Shown here piece after piece: positions 10,457 through 19,419 of a stretch of 64,000 nt of DNA. Origin of the DNA: Lentilactobacillus sp. SPB1-3 (GTDB lineage Bacteria; Bacillota; Bacilli; Lactobacillales; Lactobacillaceae). The stretch is taken from the NCBI RefSeq assembly GCF_026913205.2, contig NZ_CP168151.1, positions 930,001 to 994,000 of the forward strand. Reading direction: 5' to 3'. Position numbers and translations under genes: made by a program. Each line of letters opens with the position of its first letter. The first letter of the stretch is position 1. The notes under the pieces were generated by a model. It had not been told where the DNA came from. It saw only the letters and a program-made list of their open reading frames with translations, and searched no databases.

Positions 10457-11386
10457 GTGGAAAATGTCTCTGAATCGATGAAGAAAATTTTGGCTAGTAA
10501 GCATTTGAATGATAATTTTGATAAATTGGTTACGGCTGTGAAGCAAGACCCTGAAATCACTGATTTTGTGAAAGAACACCAATCCGAATTAGCTAGTGAT
10601 GCGGTCGAACGGTCGATTGCTAAATTGTATGAATTTTATAATGTGAAGCAAAAAAATGCACACCAGGAGAAAACGTTTGCTCCAGGATATTTACCTCATT
10701 TGGTGGTAAACGACCGTTTAATTGATATCATCTACAGTGCCTCTCCTGAAGTGCAGGCAAGACAGAAAGAGCTGGCACAAAAACGATTGATTACGACTGT
10801 TCTCATGCCAAAGGATGTTCAAGATGCTAATCTTGAAAATTTCTTTTCTGATGATGGTAATAAATCAGATGTTCTTGATGCAGCCATTGATTTTATAGAT
10901 GAGTTCAATGCGAGTCCCGATACTTTCCATCAGGGGTTATATTTATATGGACATTACGGTGTTGGAAAGACGTATTTACTTGGTGCAATCGCTAATAAGC
11001 TATCAGAATGGGGGGTTCAAACTACACTAGTTCATTTTCCAAGTTTGGCGGTGGAGATGAAAGCAGCTATTTCTGATAATTCAGTAGCTAGTAAAATTGA
11101 TTCAATAAAAAAATCGTCAGTTTTGATGATTGATGATATTGGTGCTGATTCGATGTCTAGTTGGGTGAGAGACGATATTTTAGGAGTAATTCTAGAGTAT
11201 CGAATGCAACAACAATTACCAACATTCTTCTCCTCCAATTTTTCAATGGAGAAACTAGAGGATGAGCATTTGCGAGTCACTCAACATGGAGATAACGAGC
11301 CGTTAAAGGCAGGTCGCTTGATGGAAAGAATTAGATTTTTATCACGACCAGTTGAAATGGATGGTCCCAATCGAAGATTGCATTAA
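10457..11386 (+). CDS. dnaI: Primosomal protein DnaI (helicase loader ATPase)
   Basis: AAA+ ATPase that loads the replicative helicase. 309 residues, GTG start. The C-terminal ATPase has Walker A GHYGVGKT (near residue 169) and Walker B LMIDDIGAD (near 226). The N-terminal domain has the SKLYEFYN and GYLPHLVVNDRLIDIIY-like segments that bind helicase. Oddly, the whole protein has no cysteine, whereas Bacillus subtilis DnaI uses cysteines to hold zinc in the N-terminal domain. It is co-transcribed with dnaB; the thrS promoter starts nine bases after the stop. Confidence 0.95.
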   Translation: MENVSESMKKILASKHLNDNFDKLVTAVKQDPEITDFVKEHQSELASDAVERSIAKLYEFYNVKQKNAHQEKTFAPGYLPHLVVNDRLIDIIYSASPEVQARQKELAQKRLITTVLMPKDVQDANLENFFSDDGNKSDVLDAAIDFIDEFNASPDTFHQGLYLYGHYGVGKTYLLGAIANKLSEWGVQTTLVHFPSLAVEMKAAISDNSVASKIDSIKKSSVLMIDDIGADSMSSWVRDDILGVILEYRMQQQLPTFFSSNFSMEKLEDEHLRVTQHGDNEPLKAGRLMERIRFLSRPVEMDGPNRRLH

Positions 11387-11394
11387 AATTTTAT

Positions 11395-11423
11395 TTGACA
11401 ATAATTGTTGGTAATCATATACT
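11395..11423 (+). promoter_or_regulatory. Strong sigma-A promoter of thrS
   Basis: TTGACA at 11395-11400, a 17-base spacer and TATACT at 11418-11423. Transcription should start near 11430, at the 5' end of the T-box leader. Confidence 0.85.
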
Positions 11424-11429
11424 CTAATC

Positions 11430-11667
11430 ATTGATGGAAAGACATGACTATCGTGACTCATCCCAGGGAGGGTTTTCATATACTGAAAGAAAACCTGTTA
11501 AGATCACTATAGTTACCACTTTTCAGCTTCGGATTGCGGACAATGCTATCCCGGTAGGTAACCGTTAGCAACCACTTGAGAGCTTTAATTTATTTAAAGT
11601 AATATGGGTGGAACCGCGCTAAATGCGTCCCTGGTGTATATATTTGTACACCAGGGACTTTTTTTGT
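11430..11667 (+). promoter_or_regulatory. T-box leader (tRNA-Thr responsive) with intrinsic terminator
   Basis: The T-box core GGGTGGAACCGCG lies at 11606-11618. A terminator hairpin follows (CCCTGGTGTA pairing with TACACCAGGG, then seven T). Stem I is visible as GACTATCGTGA (near 11445) pairing with TCACTATAGTT, and the codon just after that 3' strand is ACC (11515-11517), a threonine specifier. Uncharged tRNA-Thr should favour the antiterminator and switch on thrS. Confidence 0.88.
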
Positions 11668-11700
11668 GGTTTCAGTTCAATAAAAAAGGGAGATAATAAT

Positions 11701-13647
11701 ATGGCAGATCTATCATTTGAATTTCCAGATGGCAGTATTAAAGAATTTGCTGACGCAGTTGTTGGTGAAGAGATTGCAAAGTCAATTTCAATTAGTTTAG
11801 CTAAAAAAGCCGTTGCTGCTAAAGTTGATGGCAAACTACATTCAATTAATGAACCTTTACATAAGGGTGGCAAGTTAGAAATTATTACTAAGGACAGCGT
11901 TGAAGGTTTAACAGTTCTTAGACAAACTGCTGCTCAAATCTTAAAAATGGCTATCACTCAAGATTTTGATAACGTTCAATTTGGTGAAAGCGTTGCTGAT
12001 GTTGATGGTTTCTACGTTGACACTGACAAAGCCGGAACTCAAATTACTGTTGATGAACTTGACGGTTTAGCTAACTCAATGAAAAAAATCGTTTCAGATA
12101 ACTTAGAAATTAGTTCTTTAGAATTATCAGTTGCTGATGCTAAAAAATTAGCTGGCGATGATCAATATCAATTGTCATTGATCGACAAGTTAGCAGTTGA
12201 TGGTCAAGTGCTATATAACCAAATTGGCGATTTCAAAGGAATTTCAGAAGGCGCTGTATTACCAAAGACTGGTGCTGTTAAGATCTTCAAGTTACTTTCA
12301 GTTGCTGGAGCATACTGGGAAGGTAAGTCATCAAACCCAATGCTACAAAGAATTTACGCAACTGCCTTCAACAAGCAAGCTGAACTTGATGAAGATTTGA
12401 AACAACGTCAAGAAGCTCGTGACCGTGATCACCGTGTAATCGGTAACCAACTTGATTTATTCTTCGTTGATCCTAAGGTCGGCGCCGGATTACCATACTG
12501 GATGCCAAATGGTGCTACTATCAGAAGAACCATTGAACGATACATTATCGACCGTGAAGTGGCTAATGGTTACCAACATGTTTACACTCCAGTGCTTGCC
12601 AACCTTGATCTATACAAGCAATCTGGACACTGGGATCACTATCGTGAAGACATGTTCCCACCAATGGACATGGGTGATGGCGAAATGCTTGAGTTACGTC
12701 CTATGAACTGTCCTTCACATATCCAAGTTTACAAGCATCACATTCGCTCATACCGTGAATTACCACTTAGAATCGCTGAATTAGGTATGATGCACCGTTA
12801 TGAAAAATCAGGAGCCCTTTCAGGATTACAACGTGTTCGTGAAATGACTTTGAATGATGGTCACACTTTTGTAACTCTTGACCAAATCCAAGAAGAATTC
12901 CAAAAGATTCTTAAGTTAATGGTTTCTGTATATCATGACTTCGATATTAACGATTACACATTCCGTTTGAGTTATCGTGATCCAAAGAATACTGAAAAGT
13001 ACTTTGATGATGATGAAATGTGGAACCGTGCTCAAGGTATGTTGAAGGGTGCCATGGATGAATTAGGCTTAGACTACGTTGAAGCTGAAGGTGAAGCTGC
13101 ATTCTACGGTCCTAAGCTTGATGTTCAAACTAAGACTGCCCTAGGTAACGAAGAAACTCTATCAACTATCCAATTAGACTTCATGTTGCCAGAACGATTT
13201 GACCTTCATTATGTTGGTGAAGATGGTCAAGAACATCGTCCAGTTATGATTCACCGTGGTTTGGTTTCAACTATGGAACGATTCACTGCTTACTTAACTG
13301 AAATTTATAAGGGTGCTTTCCCAACTTGGTTAGCTCCTCATCAAGTTCGTGTTATTCCAGTTAGTGAAGAAAAACATGGTGCCTTTGCACAAGAAGTTAG
13401 CGAGAAATTAAGAGAATTTAACATTCGTGCTGACGTTGATGATCGTCCAGAAAAGATGGGTTACTTAATTCGGGATGCTCAAACTCACAAGATTCCTTAT
13501 ACCTTAGTTGTTGGGGATGACGAAGTGAACTCAAACGCCGTTTCAGTTCGTAAGTATGGTGAAGATGATTCTAAATCTGAATCAGTCGATGCATTCGTTG
13601 ATGAAATCAGAAACGATATCGATACTTACTCAAGAAACGAAGAATAA
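11701..13647 (+). CDS. thrS: Threonine--tRNA ligase
   Basis: Class II aminoacyl-tRNA synthetase, 648 residues from the ATG at 11701. An open frame runs further upstream, but it lies inside the T-box terminator; AAGGGAG precedes 11701 and MADLSFEF is a natural N-terminus. Domains: TGS (1-65), editing-type second domain (65-240), catalytic core with LRPMNCPSH (zinc Cys) and [13 protein letters not shown], and a C-terminal anticodon-binding domain (about 545-640). The editing domain lacks an obvious HxxxH motif, so proofreading may be weak or absent. Regulated by the T-box. Confidence 0.97.
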   Translation: MADLSFEFPDGSIKEFADAVVGEEIAKSISISLAKKAVAAKVDGKLHSINEPLHKGGKLEIITKDSVEGLTVLRQTAAQILKMAITQDFDNVQFGESVADVDGFYVDTDKAGTQITVDELDGLANSMKKIVSDNLEISSLELSVADAKKLAGDDQYQLSLIDKLAVDGQVLYNQIGDFKGISEGAVLPKTGAVKIFKLLSVAGAYWEGKSSNPMLQRIYATAFNKQAELDEDLKQRQEARDRDHRVIGNQLDLFFVDPKVGAGLPYWMPNGATIRRTIERYIIDREVANGYQHVYTPVLANLDLYKQSGHWDHYREDMFPPMDMGDGEMLELRPMNCPSHIQVYKHHIRSYRELPLRIAELGMMHRYEKSGALSGLQRVREMTLNDGHTFVTLDQIQEEFQKILKLMVSVYHDFDINDYTFRLSYRDPKNTEKYFDDDEMWNRAQGMLKGAMDELGLDYVEAEGEAAFYGPKLDVQTKTALGNEETLSTIQLDFMLPERFDLHYVGEDGQEHRPVMIHRGLVSTMERFTAYLTEIYKGAFPTWLAPHQVRVIPVSEEKHGAFAQEVSEKLREFNIRADVDDRPEKMGYLIRDAQTHKIPYTLVVGDDEVNSNAVSVRKYGEDDSKSESVDAFVDEIRNDIDTYSRNEE

Positions 13648-13657
13648 GGACAAAACC

Positions 13658-13686
13658 TTGACACCTAATTTGATAGATGATATTCT
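13658..13686 (+). promoter_or_regulatory. Strong sigma-A promoter of infC-rpmI-rplT
   Basis: TTGACA at 13658-13663, a 17-base spacer and TATTCT at 13681-13686, starting ten bases after the thrS stop. No terminator separates thrS from it, so some read-through is likely. Confidence 0.85.
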
Positions 13687-13692
13687 ATTAAA

Positions 13693-13831
13693 GTTGACAA
13701 GAAAGTAAAGCAGAAGCGACCCGCTTCTCGCCTGAGTAAAAATGTTTACTGGGCACGATATCGAGTCAGGACTAATCACTATGTGATTCAGTCTTGTAAT
13801 TGAGCGGGCGCAAATATTGCGCTCGCTTTTA
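13693..13831 (+). promoter_or_regulatory. L20-type ribosomal protein leader with terminator
   Basis: A 5' leader with several hairpins: AGAAGCG/CGCTTCT near 13712-13730, CCTGAGTAAA/TTTACTGGG near 13732-13753, and GACTAATCAC/GTGATTCAGTC near 13770-13793. A terminator follows at 13803-13831 (AGCGGGCGCAA/TTGCGCTCGCT plus T tract). In Firmicutes, L20 binds this leader and promotes termination when in excess. The assignment rests on position and architecture. Confidence 0.75.
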
Positions 13832-13864
13832 TTCTGCTTTTATCAATTTCGGAGGTGAAGTACC

Positions 13865-14386
13865 ATAGCAAAAGATATGATGGTTAATGACGGAATTCGC
13901 GCTCGTGAGGTACGTCTGATTGGTGCAAATGGTGATCAACTTGGTGTTAAGTCAAAGGATGAAGCTTTAAAGCTTGCCGAAGACGCAGAGTTAGATTTAG
14001 TTTTAGTTGCTCCTAAAGCAAAGCCGCCAGTAGCAAAGATTCTGGATTACGGGAAGTACCGCTTTGAACTTCAAAAGAAGGAAAGAGAATCTCGTAAGAA
14101 GCAAAAAGTCATCAGTGTCAAAGAAGTTCGCTTAAGTCCTACGATTGATGTTAATGATTTCAACACTAAGTTAAAGAACGCTAAAAAGTTCTTAGCTAAG
14201 GGTGAAAAAGTTAGAGTTTCAATTAGATTCAAGGGACGAGCAATAACACATAAGGATATTGGTCGTGAAGTTCTTGACCGTATGGCAAAGGAAACTGCTG
14301 ATGTTGCCAATGTCGAACAAAAGGCAAAGATGGACGGCCGAAGCATGTTCTTAGTGTTGTCACCAAAAGATTCAGATAAAAATTAG
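13865..14386 (+). CDS. infC: Translation initiation factor IF-3, probable ATA start
   Basis: IF-3 checks start-codon pairing in the 30S P site. N-terminal domain (about 1-80), basic linker ([11 protein letters not shown]) and C-terminal domain are complete. I place the start at the ATA at 13865 because GGAGGTG at 13851-13857 ends seven bases before it; the in-frame ATG at 13877 is 19 bases away, too far. The result, (M)[14 protein letters not shown], matches the usual IF-3 N-terminus of the group. A rare start codon would let IF-3 repress its own translation, as with AUU in E. coli and Bacillus. The alternative start is 13877 (169 residues). Confidence 0.93.
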   Translation: MAKDMMVNDGIRAREVRLIGANGDQLGVKSKDEALKLAEDAELDLVLVAPKAKPPVAKILDYGKYRFELQKKERESRKKQKVISVKEVRLSPTIDVNDFNTKLKNAKKFLAKGEKVRVSIRFKGRAITHKDIGREVLDRMAKETADVANVEQKAKMDGRSMFLVLSPKDSDKN

Positions 14387-14411
14387 TTAAAATTTTTGAG
14401 GAGGAAACATA

Positions 14412-14606
14412 ATGCCTAAACAAAAAACAAACCGCGCTGCTGCTAAGCGTTTTAAGAAGACTGCTAACGGTGGTTTCAAGAGTGGAGCCGCTTATACTAG
14501 TCACCGTTTCCACGGTAAGACAAAGAAGCAACGTCGCCAACTTCGTGGCACTCACATGATGGACAGCACTAATGTGAAGACATACAAGAAGTTATTAGCA
14601 CACTAA
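14412..14606 (+). CDS. rpmI: 50S ribosomal protein L35
   Basis: 64 very basic residues beginning [17 protein letters not shown], the L35 signature. A GAGGAGG ribosome site is placed well. Middle gene of the infC-rpmI-rplT operon under the L20-type leader. Confidence 0.98.
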   Translation: MPKQKTNRAAAKRFKKTANGGFKSGAAYTSHRFHGKTKKQRRQLRGTHMMDSTNVKTYKKLLAH

Positions 14607-14648
14607 TACATTAAAAAATTAATCGCCAATAATTAGGAGGAATTCGAT

Positions 14649-15005
14649 ATGCCACGAGTAAAAGGTGGAACAGTCACACGCGCACGTCGTAAACGTGTTT
14701 TAAAATTAGCTAAGGGTTACCGTGGTGCTAAGCACCGTTTGTTCAAGACCGCTAAAGATCAAGTAATGAAGTCACAAACTTATGCATTCCGTGATCGTCG
14801 CGCTAACAAAGGTAACTTCCGTAAATTATGGATTGCCCGTATTAACGCTGCATCAAGAATCAATGGTTTGAGCTACAGTCAATTTATGCACGGTTTGAAG
14901 CTTGCTAACATTGACATGAACAGAAAGATGCTTGCTGATCTTGCAGTTAACGATGCAGATGCATTCAAAGCACTTACAGATGAAGCCAAGAAGGCTCTCA
15001 AGTAA
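14649..15005 (+). CDS. rplT: 50S ribosomal protein L20
   Basis: 118 residues beginning [24 protein letters not shown], with the [15 protein letters not shown] core of L20. It binds 23S rRNA early in 50S assembly and is the likely regulator of its own operon through the upstream leader. Preceded by TAGGAGG and followed by a terminator. Confidence 0.98.
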   Translation: MPRVKGGTVTRARRKRVLKLAKGYRGAKHRLFKTAKDQVMKSQTYAFRDRRANKGNFRKLWIARINAASRINGLSYSQFMHGLKLANIDMNRKMLADLAVNDADAFKALTDEAKKALK

Positions 15006-15019
15006 TTTTTGACTTAAAC

Positions 15020-15054
15020 AAGACTTTCACTGGTTAACGGTGAAAGTCTTTTTA
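15020..15054 (+). terminator. Rho-independent terminator after rplT
   Basis: Stem AGACTTTCAC/GTGAAAGTCT with a nine-base loop, followed by TTTTTAAA. Confidence 0.8.
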
Positions 15055-15082
15055 AATAATTTATTAAAAAGGGAGTTTCCCA

Positions 15083-15598
15083 ATGATTTCTATGTTTAAA
15101 CCAAGCTGGATGTTTCGGGATATTTATCATGTATCTCCAGAATTTTTGGCAGGAAATCACATAAAGTATGTTTTAACTGACCTTGATAATACATTGATTC
15201 CGTGGAACCAAATTGCCGGTGATGAGAAACTGGCAGAATGGTTAAAGGAAATGAAAAAATATGGCATTAAGGTCATTGTCGTTTCAAATAACAGTTATTC
15301 ACGGATAGAGCATGCACTCGTTGATTATGACGTGAATTTCGTTTCTAGAGCATTAAAACCACTAACGTTTGGTATTGATCGCGCAATTCGCAAGTATTCA
15401 CTTAATCGCAAAGAAACAGTAATGATTGGCGACCAGTTGATGACTGACGTGTTCTCGGCTAACAACAGTCGTATTAATAGCATTTTGGTAAAACCGTTAG
15501 TAAATAATGATAGTTGGACGACATGGTTTAATAGATTTATTGAACGTTTTGTGTTTCAATTACTAAAGAAAAAATATTCTGATATCCATTGGCAATAG
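15083..15598 (+). CDS. yqeG: YqeG family HAD-IIIA phosphatase
   Basis: 171-residue haloacid-dehalogenase-type phosphatase. Motif I is DLDNTLIPWN (near residue 34), the Thr/Ser motif is VVSNNS, and the acidic motif is MIGDQLMTDVFSANN. The substrate is unknown in general; yeast relatives dephosphorylate phosphatidylglycerophosphate, so such a role is possible but unproven. First gene of the conserved yqeG-yqeH-yhbY-nadD-yqeK-rsfS cluster. Confidence 0.93.
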   Translation: MISMFKPSWMFRDIYHVSPEFLAGNHIKYVLTDLDNTLIPWNQIAGDEKLAEWLKEMKKYGIKVIVVSNNSYSRIEHALVDYDVNFVSRALKPLTFGIDRAIRKYSLNRKETVMIGDQLMTDVFSANNSRINSILVKPLVNNDSWTTWFNRFIERFVFQLLKKKYSDIHWQ

Positions 15599-15608
15599 GA
15601 GGAAATAT

Positions 15609-16745
15609 ATGGCTGAAAGCGAAGTTATAATTGATGGAGAAGTTCTTCACTGTATTGGTTGCGGAGCAGCAATTCAAACTGAGGATAAGACTAAACCGGG
15701 CTACACCCCTGAATCGGCTTTAAATAAGGGCTTGGAATCTGGTGAGGTGTATTGTCAGCGATGCTTTAGATTACGGCACTATAATGAAATTGTTCCAGTT
15801 GGCCTAACTGATGATGACTTTTTGAAATTATTATCAAGTATTTCGGCTACTGATTCTTTAATTGTCTATGTCGTTGATATTTTCGATGTTAACGGTAGTT
15901 TAATTCCAGGTCTTCACCGATTAGTAGGTGACAACAAGGTATTATTGGTTGGAAATAAGGTTGATATTTTACCAACTTCTTTCAAACATAAGAAAGTTGC
16001 TGATTGGTTGAGACAACAAGCCAATGGTGCAGGAATTAGACCAATTGGCGTACAACTTGTTTCAGGAAAAACGAATGAAGATGTCGACCGTTTACTTGCT
16101 AGTATAGATAAATATCGTAAGGGCAAGGATGTTTATGTCGTCGGCGTTACTAATGTAGGTAAATCTACATTAATTAACCAAATCATTCGTCAATCTACCG
16201 GAGTTAAGGACTTGATTACTACATCACGGTTCCCAGGAACTACGTTGGATAAAATCGAGATTCCATTAGCTGATGGTCAAACATTGACTGATACTCCAGG
16301 AATTATTCAACCAGAACAGATGGCGCATTTGCTAAATGGGGAAGAACTAAAGTTAGTTACTCCACAAAAGACAATTAAGCCAAAAGTTTATCAATTGAAC
16401 CCAGAACAGACATTGTTTATGGGTGGCTTAGGTCGATTTGATTACGTTTCTGGTGATAAGAAGCACGGTTTTACAGTTTATGCTGAAAATGGGTTGTACT
16501 TGCATCGTACTAAGCTAGCGAATGCTGATGAATTTTACGAAGGCCATCTAGGTGGATTGTTAACGCCACCTACAGCGGATAATGCTGCCCAATTTGATAA
16601 ATTAGTTCCGCATGAATTTAAAACTACTGTCAAGAGCGATATTGTAATTGAAGGACTAGGTTGGATTACTGTTCCTGCTGGAATCGTTGTCCGTGGATGG
16701 GCACCAAAACAAGTTGCGGTCTTAATTAGACCAGCCATGATTTAA
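15609..16745 (+). CDS. yqeH: Ribosome biogenesis GTPase YqeH
   Basis: Circularly permuted GTPase needed for 30S assembly. An N-terminal treble-clef zinc finger (CIGCG at 15-19 and CQRC near 49-52) is followed by the G-motifs in permuted order: G4 NKVD (near 115), then G1 GVTNVGKST (near 179) and G3 DTPG (near 225). The C-terminal domain resembles the RNA-binding part of the family. 378 residues, the normal length. It lies ten bases after yqeG. Confidence 0.97.
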   Translation: MAESEVIIDGEVLHCIGCGAAIQTEDKTKPGYTPESALNKGLESGEVYCQRCFRLRHYNEIVPVGLTDDDFLKLLSSISATDSLIVYVVDIFDVNGSLIPGLHRLVGDNKVLLVGNKVDILPTSFKHKKVADWLRQQANGAGIRPIGVQLVSGKTNEDVDRLLASIDKYRKGKDVYVVGVTNVGKSTLINQIIRQSTGVKDLITTSRFPGTTLDKIEIPLADGQTLTDTPGIIQPEQMAHLLNGEELKLVTPQKTIKPKVYQLNPEQTLFMGGLGRFDYVSGDKKHGFTVYAENGLYLHRTKLANADEFYEGHLGGLLTPPTADNAAQFDKLVPHEFKTTVKSDIVIEGLGWITVPAGIVVRGWAPKQVAVLIRPAMI

Positions 16746-16755
16746 GGGGTATACA

Positions 16756-17067
16756 ATGGAATTAAAAGGAAAACAAAGAAGATTATTAAAATCAAAAGCC
16801 AACAGAATGAAGCCAATTTTTTCAGTTGGGAAGAATGGCTTGTCACCTGTTTGGTTAACAGAAGTCAACACGGCTATTGAAAAGCGTGAACTTATGAAGA
16901 TCAACATCTTACAAAATGCAGACGTTTCAACTGATGATGTAAGAAAATATATCGAAGAAAATTCTGATATTATGGTTATTCAAGTTATTGGCCACAGTTT
17001 ATTATTATTTAAAGAAGCCGGTGACCCTGATAACCGTGACGTATCAGTTGAAGTAACATCAATCTAG
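16756..17067 (+). CDS. yhbY: RNA-binding protein YhbY (CRM domain)
   Basis: 103 residues forming one CRM domain (KGKQRRLLKSKANRMKPIF...GKNGLS), a fold that binds pre-ribosomal particles in 50S maturation. Found between yqeH and nadD as in other Firmicutes (YqeI in Bacillus). Confidence 0.95.
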   Translation: MELKGKQRRLLKSKANRMKPIFSVGKNGLSPVWLTEVNTAIEKRELMKINILQNADVSTDDVRKYIEENSDIMVIQVIGHSLLLFKEAGDPDNRDVSVEVTSI

Positions 17068-17079
17068 GAGTGTTAAATC

Positions 17080-17712
17080 ATGACGAAGGTTGCTAGTACC
17101 GTACAAACTTATGCGAAGACACAATTAAATACTGATGACCATCATAAAAAAATTGGTCTATTAGGTGGGACATTTAATCCCATTCATAATGGTCATTTAA
17201 TAATTGCAGAACAGGTAATAGACCAGTTAGGTTTAGACGAAATCAGGTTCATGCCTGATTTCATGCCACCTCATGTCGATAAGAAGCTGGCCATTGATGC
17301 CAAAGATCGTGTCACCATGATCAATGGTTCAATCAGAGATAATCCTCATTTTGCAATTGAAATGGAAGAAATTGCTCGTGGTGGAACTAGTTATTCATAT
17401 GATACGTTGGTGGCTTTAAAACGCAGAAACCCAAATTATGAATACTACTTTATCATCGGTGGTGATATGGTTGAATATTTACCTAAGTGGCATAAAATTG
17501 ATGAATTAGCTAAGTTGGTAACGTTTGTCGGAGTTAAACGATCGGGATATAAGACGACTTCAAAATACCCAATTATTTGGGTTGACGTTCCATTCATTGA
17601 TATATCATCAACACTTATAAGATCTAAGGTAAGAGCTAATCATTCAATTAGATACCTTGTACCAACCCGTGTTGAAAAATATATTAGGGAGAATGGTCTA
17701 TATGCAAACTAA
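17080..17712 (+). CDS. nadD: Nicotinate-nucleotide adenylyltransferase
   Basis: Transfers AMP to nicotinate mononucleotide to make deamido-NAD, a step shared by de novo and salvage NAD synthesis. It has the GGTFNPIHNGH nucleotidyltransferase signature (near 28-38) and the C-terminal ISSTLIR motif (near 169). 210 residues, about 20 more than many homologues, because of an N-terminal extension before GLLGGTF. Its end overlaps the next gene by 11 bases. Confidence 0.96.
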   Translation: MTKVASTVQTYAKTQLNTDDHHKKIGLLGGTFNPIHNGHLIIAEQVIDQLGLDEIRFMPDFMPPHVDKKLAIDAKDRVTMINGSIRDNPHFAIEMEEIARGGTSYSYDTLVALKRRNPNYEYYFIIGGDMVEYLPKWHKIDELAKLVTFVGVKRSGYKTTSKYPIIWVDVPFIDISSTLIRSKVRANHSIRYLVPTRVEKYIRENGLYAN

Positions 17713-18313
17713 AGAATTAACGTATCAACATCATTACACGTCGTTAACTCGACCCGAGTTAGTGGCAAAGTTAAAAACTACATTAACTGATGATCGCTTT
17801 CAACATGTTTTGCGTGTTGAGCAGACTGCAGTTGATTTGGCCGAACGCTATGGTGTTGATCCTGAAAAGGCCAGTATAGCTGGATTGGTCCATGATTATG
17901 CTAAGCAACGTTCTGATAAAGACTTTGTTGATGCGATTCATGAATATCATTTGGACCCTGATTTGTTGAATTATGGCAATGCCATTTGGCATGGAGTAGT
18001 TGGCTGGATTTTTGTCAAAAATGAATTAGGTATCAACGATATAGAAATTTTAAATGCTGTTGAATACCATACAGTTGGACACGAAGTGATGACTGTATTG
18101 GCGCAAATTGTTTATATGGCTGACTACATTGAACCAAATCGGAATTTTCCAGGAGTGGAAAAAGCCCGTCAGTTGACCAATACAGATTTAGTGCTTGCGG
18201 TGGCTTATCAAACTAAGCAGACATTGGCTTACTTAGTGGCAAATAACCGCCCAGTATTTCCCCAGACGGTTGTTACTTACAATAGTTGGGTACCCAAAAG
18301 TGGACTTAATTAA
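17702..18313 (+). CDS. yqeK: HD-domain hydrolase YqeK (probable symmetric Ap4A hydrolase)
   Basis: 203-residue HD-superfamily phosphohydrolase with H...HD...D ligands, visible in FQHVLRVEQTA, GLVHDYAK and the WHGVVGW and EYHTVGH segments. YqeK enzymes split diadenosine tetraphosphate symmetrically to two ADP. The start at 17702 is chosen because TAGGGAG is about ten bases upstream; two in-frame ATGs further 5' lie too close to or before that site. The 11-base overlap with nadD implies translational coupling. Confidence 0.9.
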   Translation: MQTKELTYQHHYTSLTRPELVAKLKTTLTDDRFQHVLRVEQTAVDLAERYGVDPEKASIAGLVHDYAKQRSDKDFVDAIHEYHLDPDLLNYGNAIWHGVVGWIFVKNELGINDIEILNAVEYHTVGHEVMTVLAQIVYMADYIEPNRNFPGVEKARQLTNTDLVLAVAYQTKQTLAYLVANNRPVFPQTVVTYNSWVPKSGLN

Positions 18314-18324
18314 TAGGAGGATTT

Positions 18325-18681
18325 ATGGATAGTAAAGATATTGCTCAAATCGCGGTGCGAGCTGCAGATAGTAAACGGGCAAATGACATTGTTGTATTAG
18401 ATATGCAAAACGTTAGTTTGATGGCAGATTATTTTGTCATTGCTGATGCTAATTCAAATCGTCAAGTTAAGGCGATTGCTGATGAAATTGCTGACCAAAT
18501 GTCAGCATCAAAAATTGAAATTTACCAAGTATCTGGAAGAGACACTGCTAAGTGGATCTTGATTGATCTTGGTGAAGTAATCGTTCATGTTTTCCAAACA
18601 GATGAACGTGATTTCTATAATTTGGAAAAATTGTGGTCAGACGCACCATTCTTGGATACACGGGATTGGCTTGAAGTATGA
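18325..18681 (+). CDS. rsfS: Ribosomal silencing factor RsfS
   Basis: 118 residues, with the core MADYFVIADANSNRQVKAIADEI and WILIDLGEVIVHVFQ typical of RsfS/Iojap. It binds L14 on 50S subunits and blocks subunit joining in starvation. TAGGAGG precedes it, and its stop overlaps the next start (ATGA). Confidence 0.96.
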   Translation: MDSKDIAQIAVRAADSKRANDIVVLDMQNVSLMADYFVIADANSNRQVKAIADEIADQMSASKIEIYQVSGRDTAKWILIDLGEVIVHVFQTDERDFYNLEKLWSDAPFLDTRDWLEV

Positions 18682-19415
18682 TCTACGAAAAGTTTGCTAA
18701 ATTTTACGACGAACTATTTGATGATGAGTTGTATACCAAGTGGGGCAACTACTTTGAACAGAGAGTCTCTAAATCAGCAAGCATTATGGATTTAGCGTGT
18801 GGGACTGGTAAGTTAGCGATTGAATTGATTCGACGTGGTTATAATGTGACCGGATCTGATATTTCAGAAGACATGCTTAAGTTGGCTAGCGAGCATGCTC
18901 AAGTAGCTAACGTAAATCTTCCCTTGATTCAAATGGACATGTTAGAAATGGATGGCTTGACGACATTTGATGCAATTTCTTGTTTTGATGATTCCTTATG
19001 CTATTTAATTGAAGATGGCCAGTTATTAAGAGCCTTTCAGCAGGTTAATGCTCATTTAAATCCTGGAGGGACCTTTTTATTTGATGTGATTACACCATAT
19101 CAAACTGATGAGGTGTATCCAGGATATATGTTCAATGATCGAACTGAGGATTCCGCTTTTATGTGGTCATCGTATTCAACTGATGATTCTGAACATGCTA
19201 TTGAACATGATTTAGTTTTCTTTTTATTCAATGAAGAAAAGAATGCATACGATGCTTATAATGAAATTCATGATGAACGTTCCTTTGAATTTGCTGTCTA
19301 CCAACATATGTTGAATGATGCTGGTTTTAAAGATATTAAAGTAACCACTGATTTTGGTAATCAACCATATCAAGAAAAGGTTAAACGTTGGTTTATTGAA
19401 TGTACAAAGGGGTGA
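18678..19415 (+). CDS. Class I SAM-dependent methyltransferase
   Basis: 245 residues with SAM motif I MDLACGTGKLA (near residue 39), the acidic motif GSDISEDML and the LDPGGTFLFD-like strand (LNPGGTFLFDV). The substrate is unknown. This gene is conserved between rsfS and tmcAL in lactobacilli, which suggests an RNA or translation-linked role (inference). It overlaps rsfS by four bases. Confidence 0.9.
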   Translation: MIYEKFAKFYDELFDDELYTKWGNYFEQRVSKSASIMDLACGTGKLAIELIRRGYNVTGSDISEDMLKLASEHAQVANVNLPLIQMDMLEMDGLTTFDAISCFDDSLCYLIEDGQLLRAFQQVNAHLNPGGTFLFDVITPYQTDEVYPGYMFNDRTEDSAFMWSSYSTDDSEHAIEHDLVFFLFNEEKNAYDAYNEIHDERSFEFAVYQHMLNDAGFKDIKVTTDFGNQPYQEKVKRWFIECTKG

Positions 19416-19419
19416 TTTG

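Noticed and set aside
11623-11700. Upstream start for thrS
   Set aside because: The frame is open but lies in the T-box terminator; the ATG at 11701 has the ribosome site and the family N-terminus.
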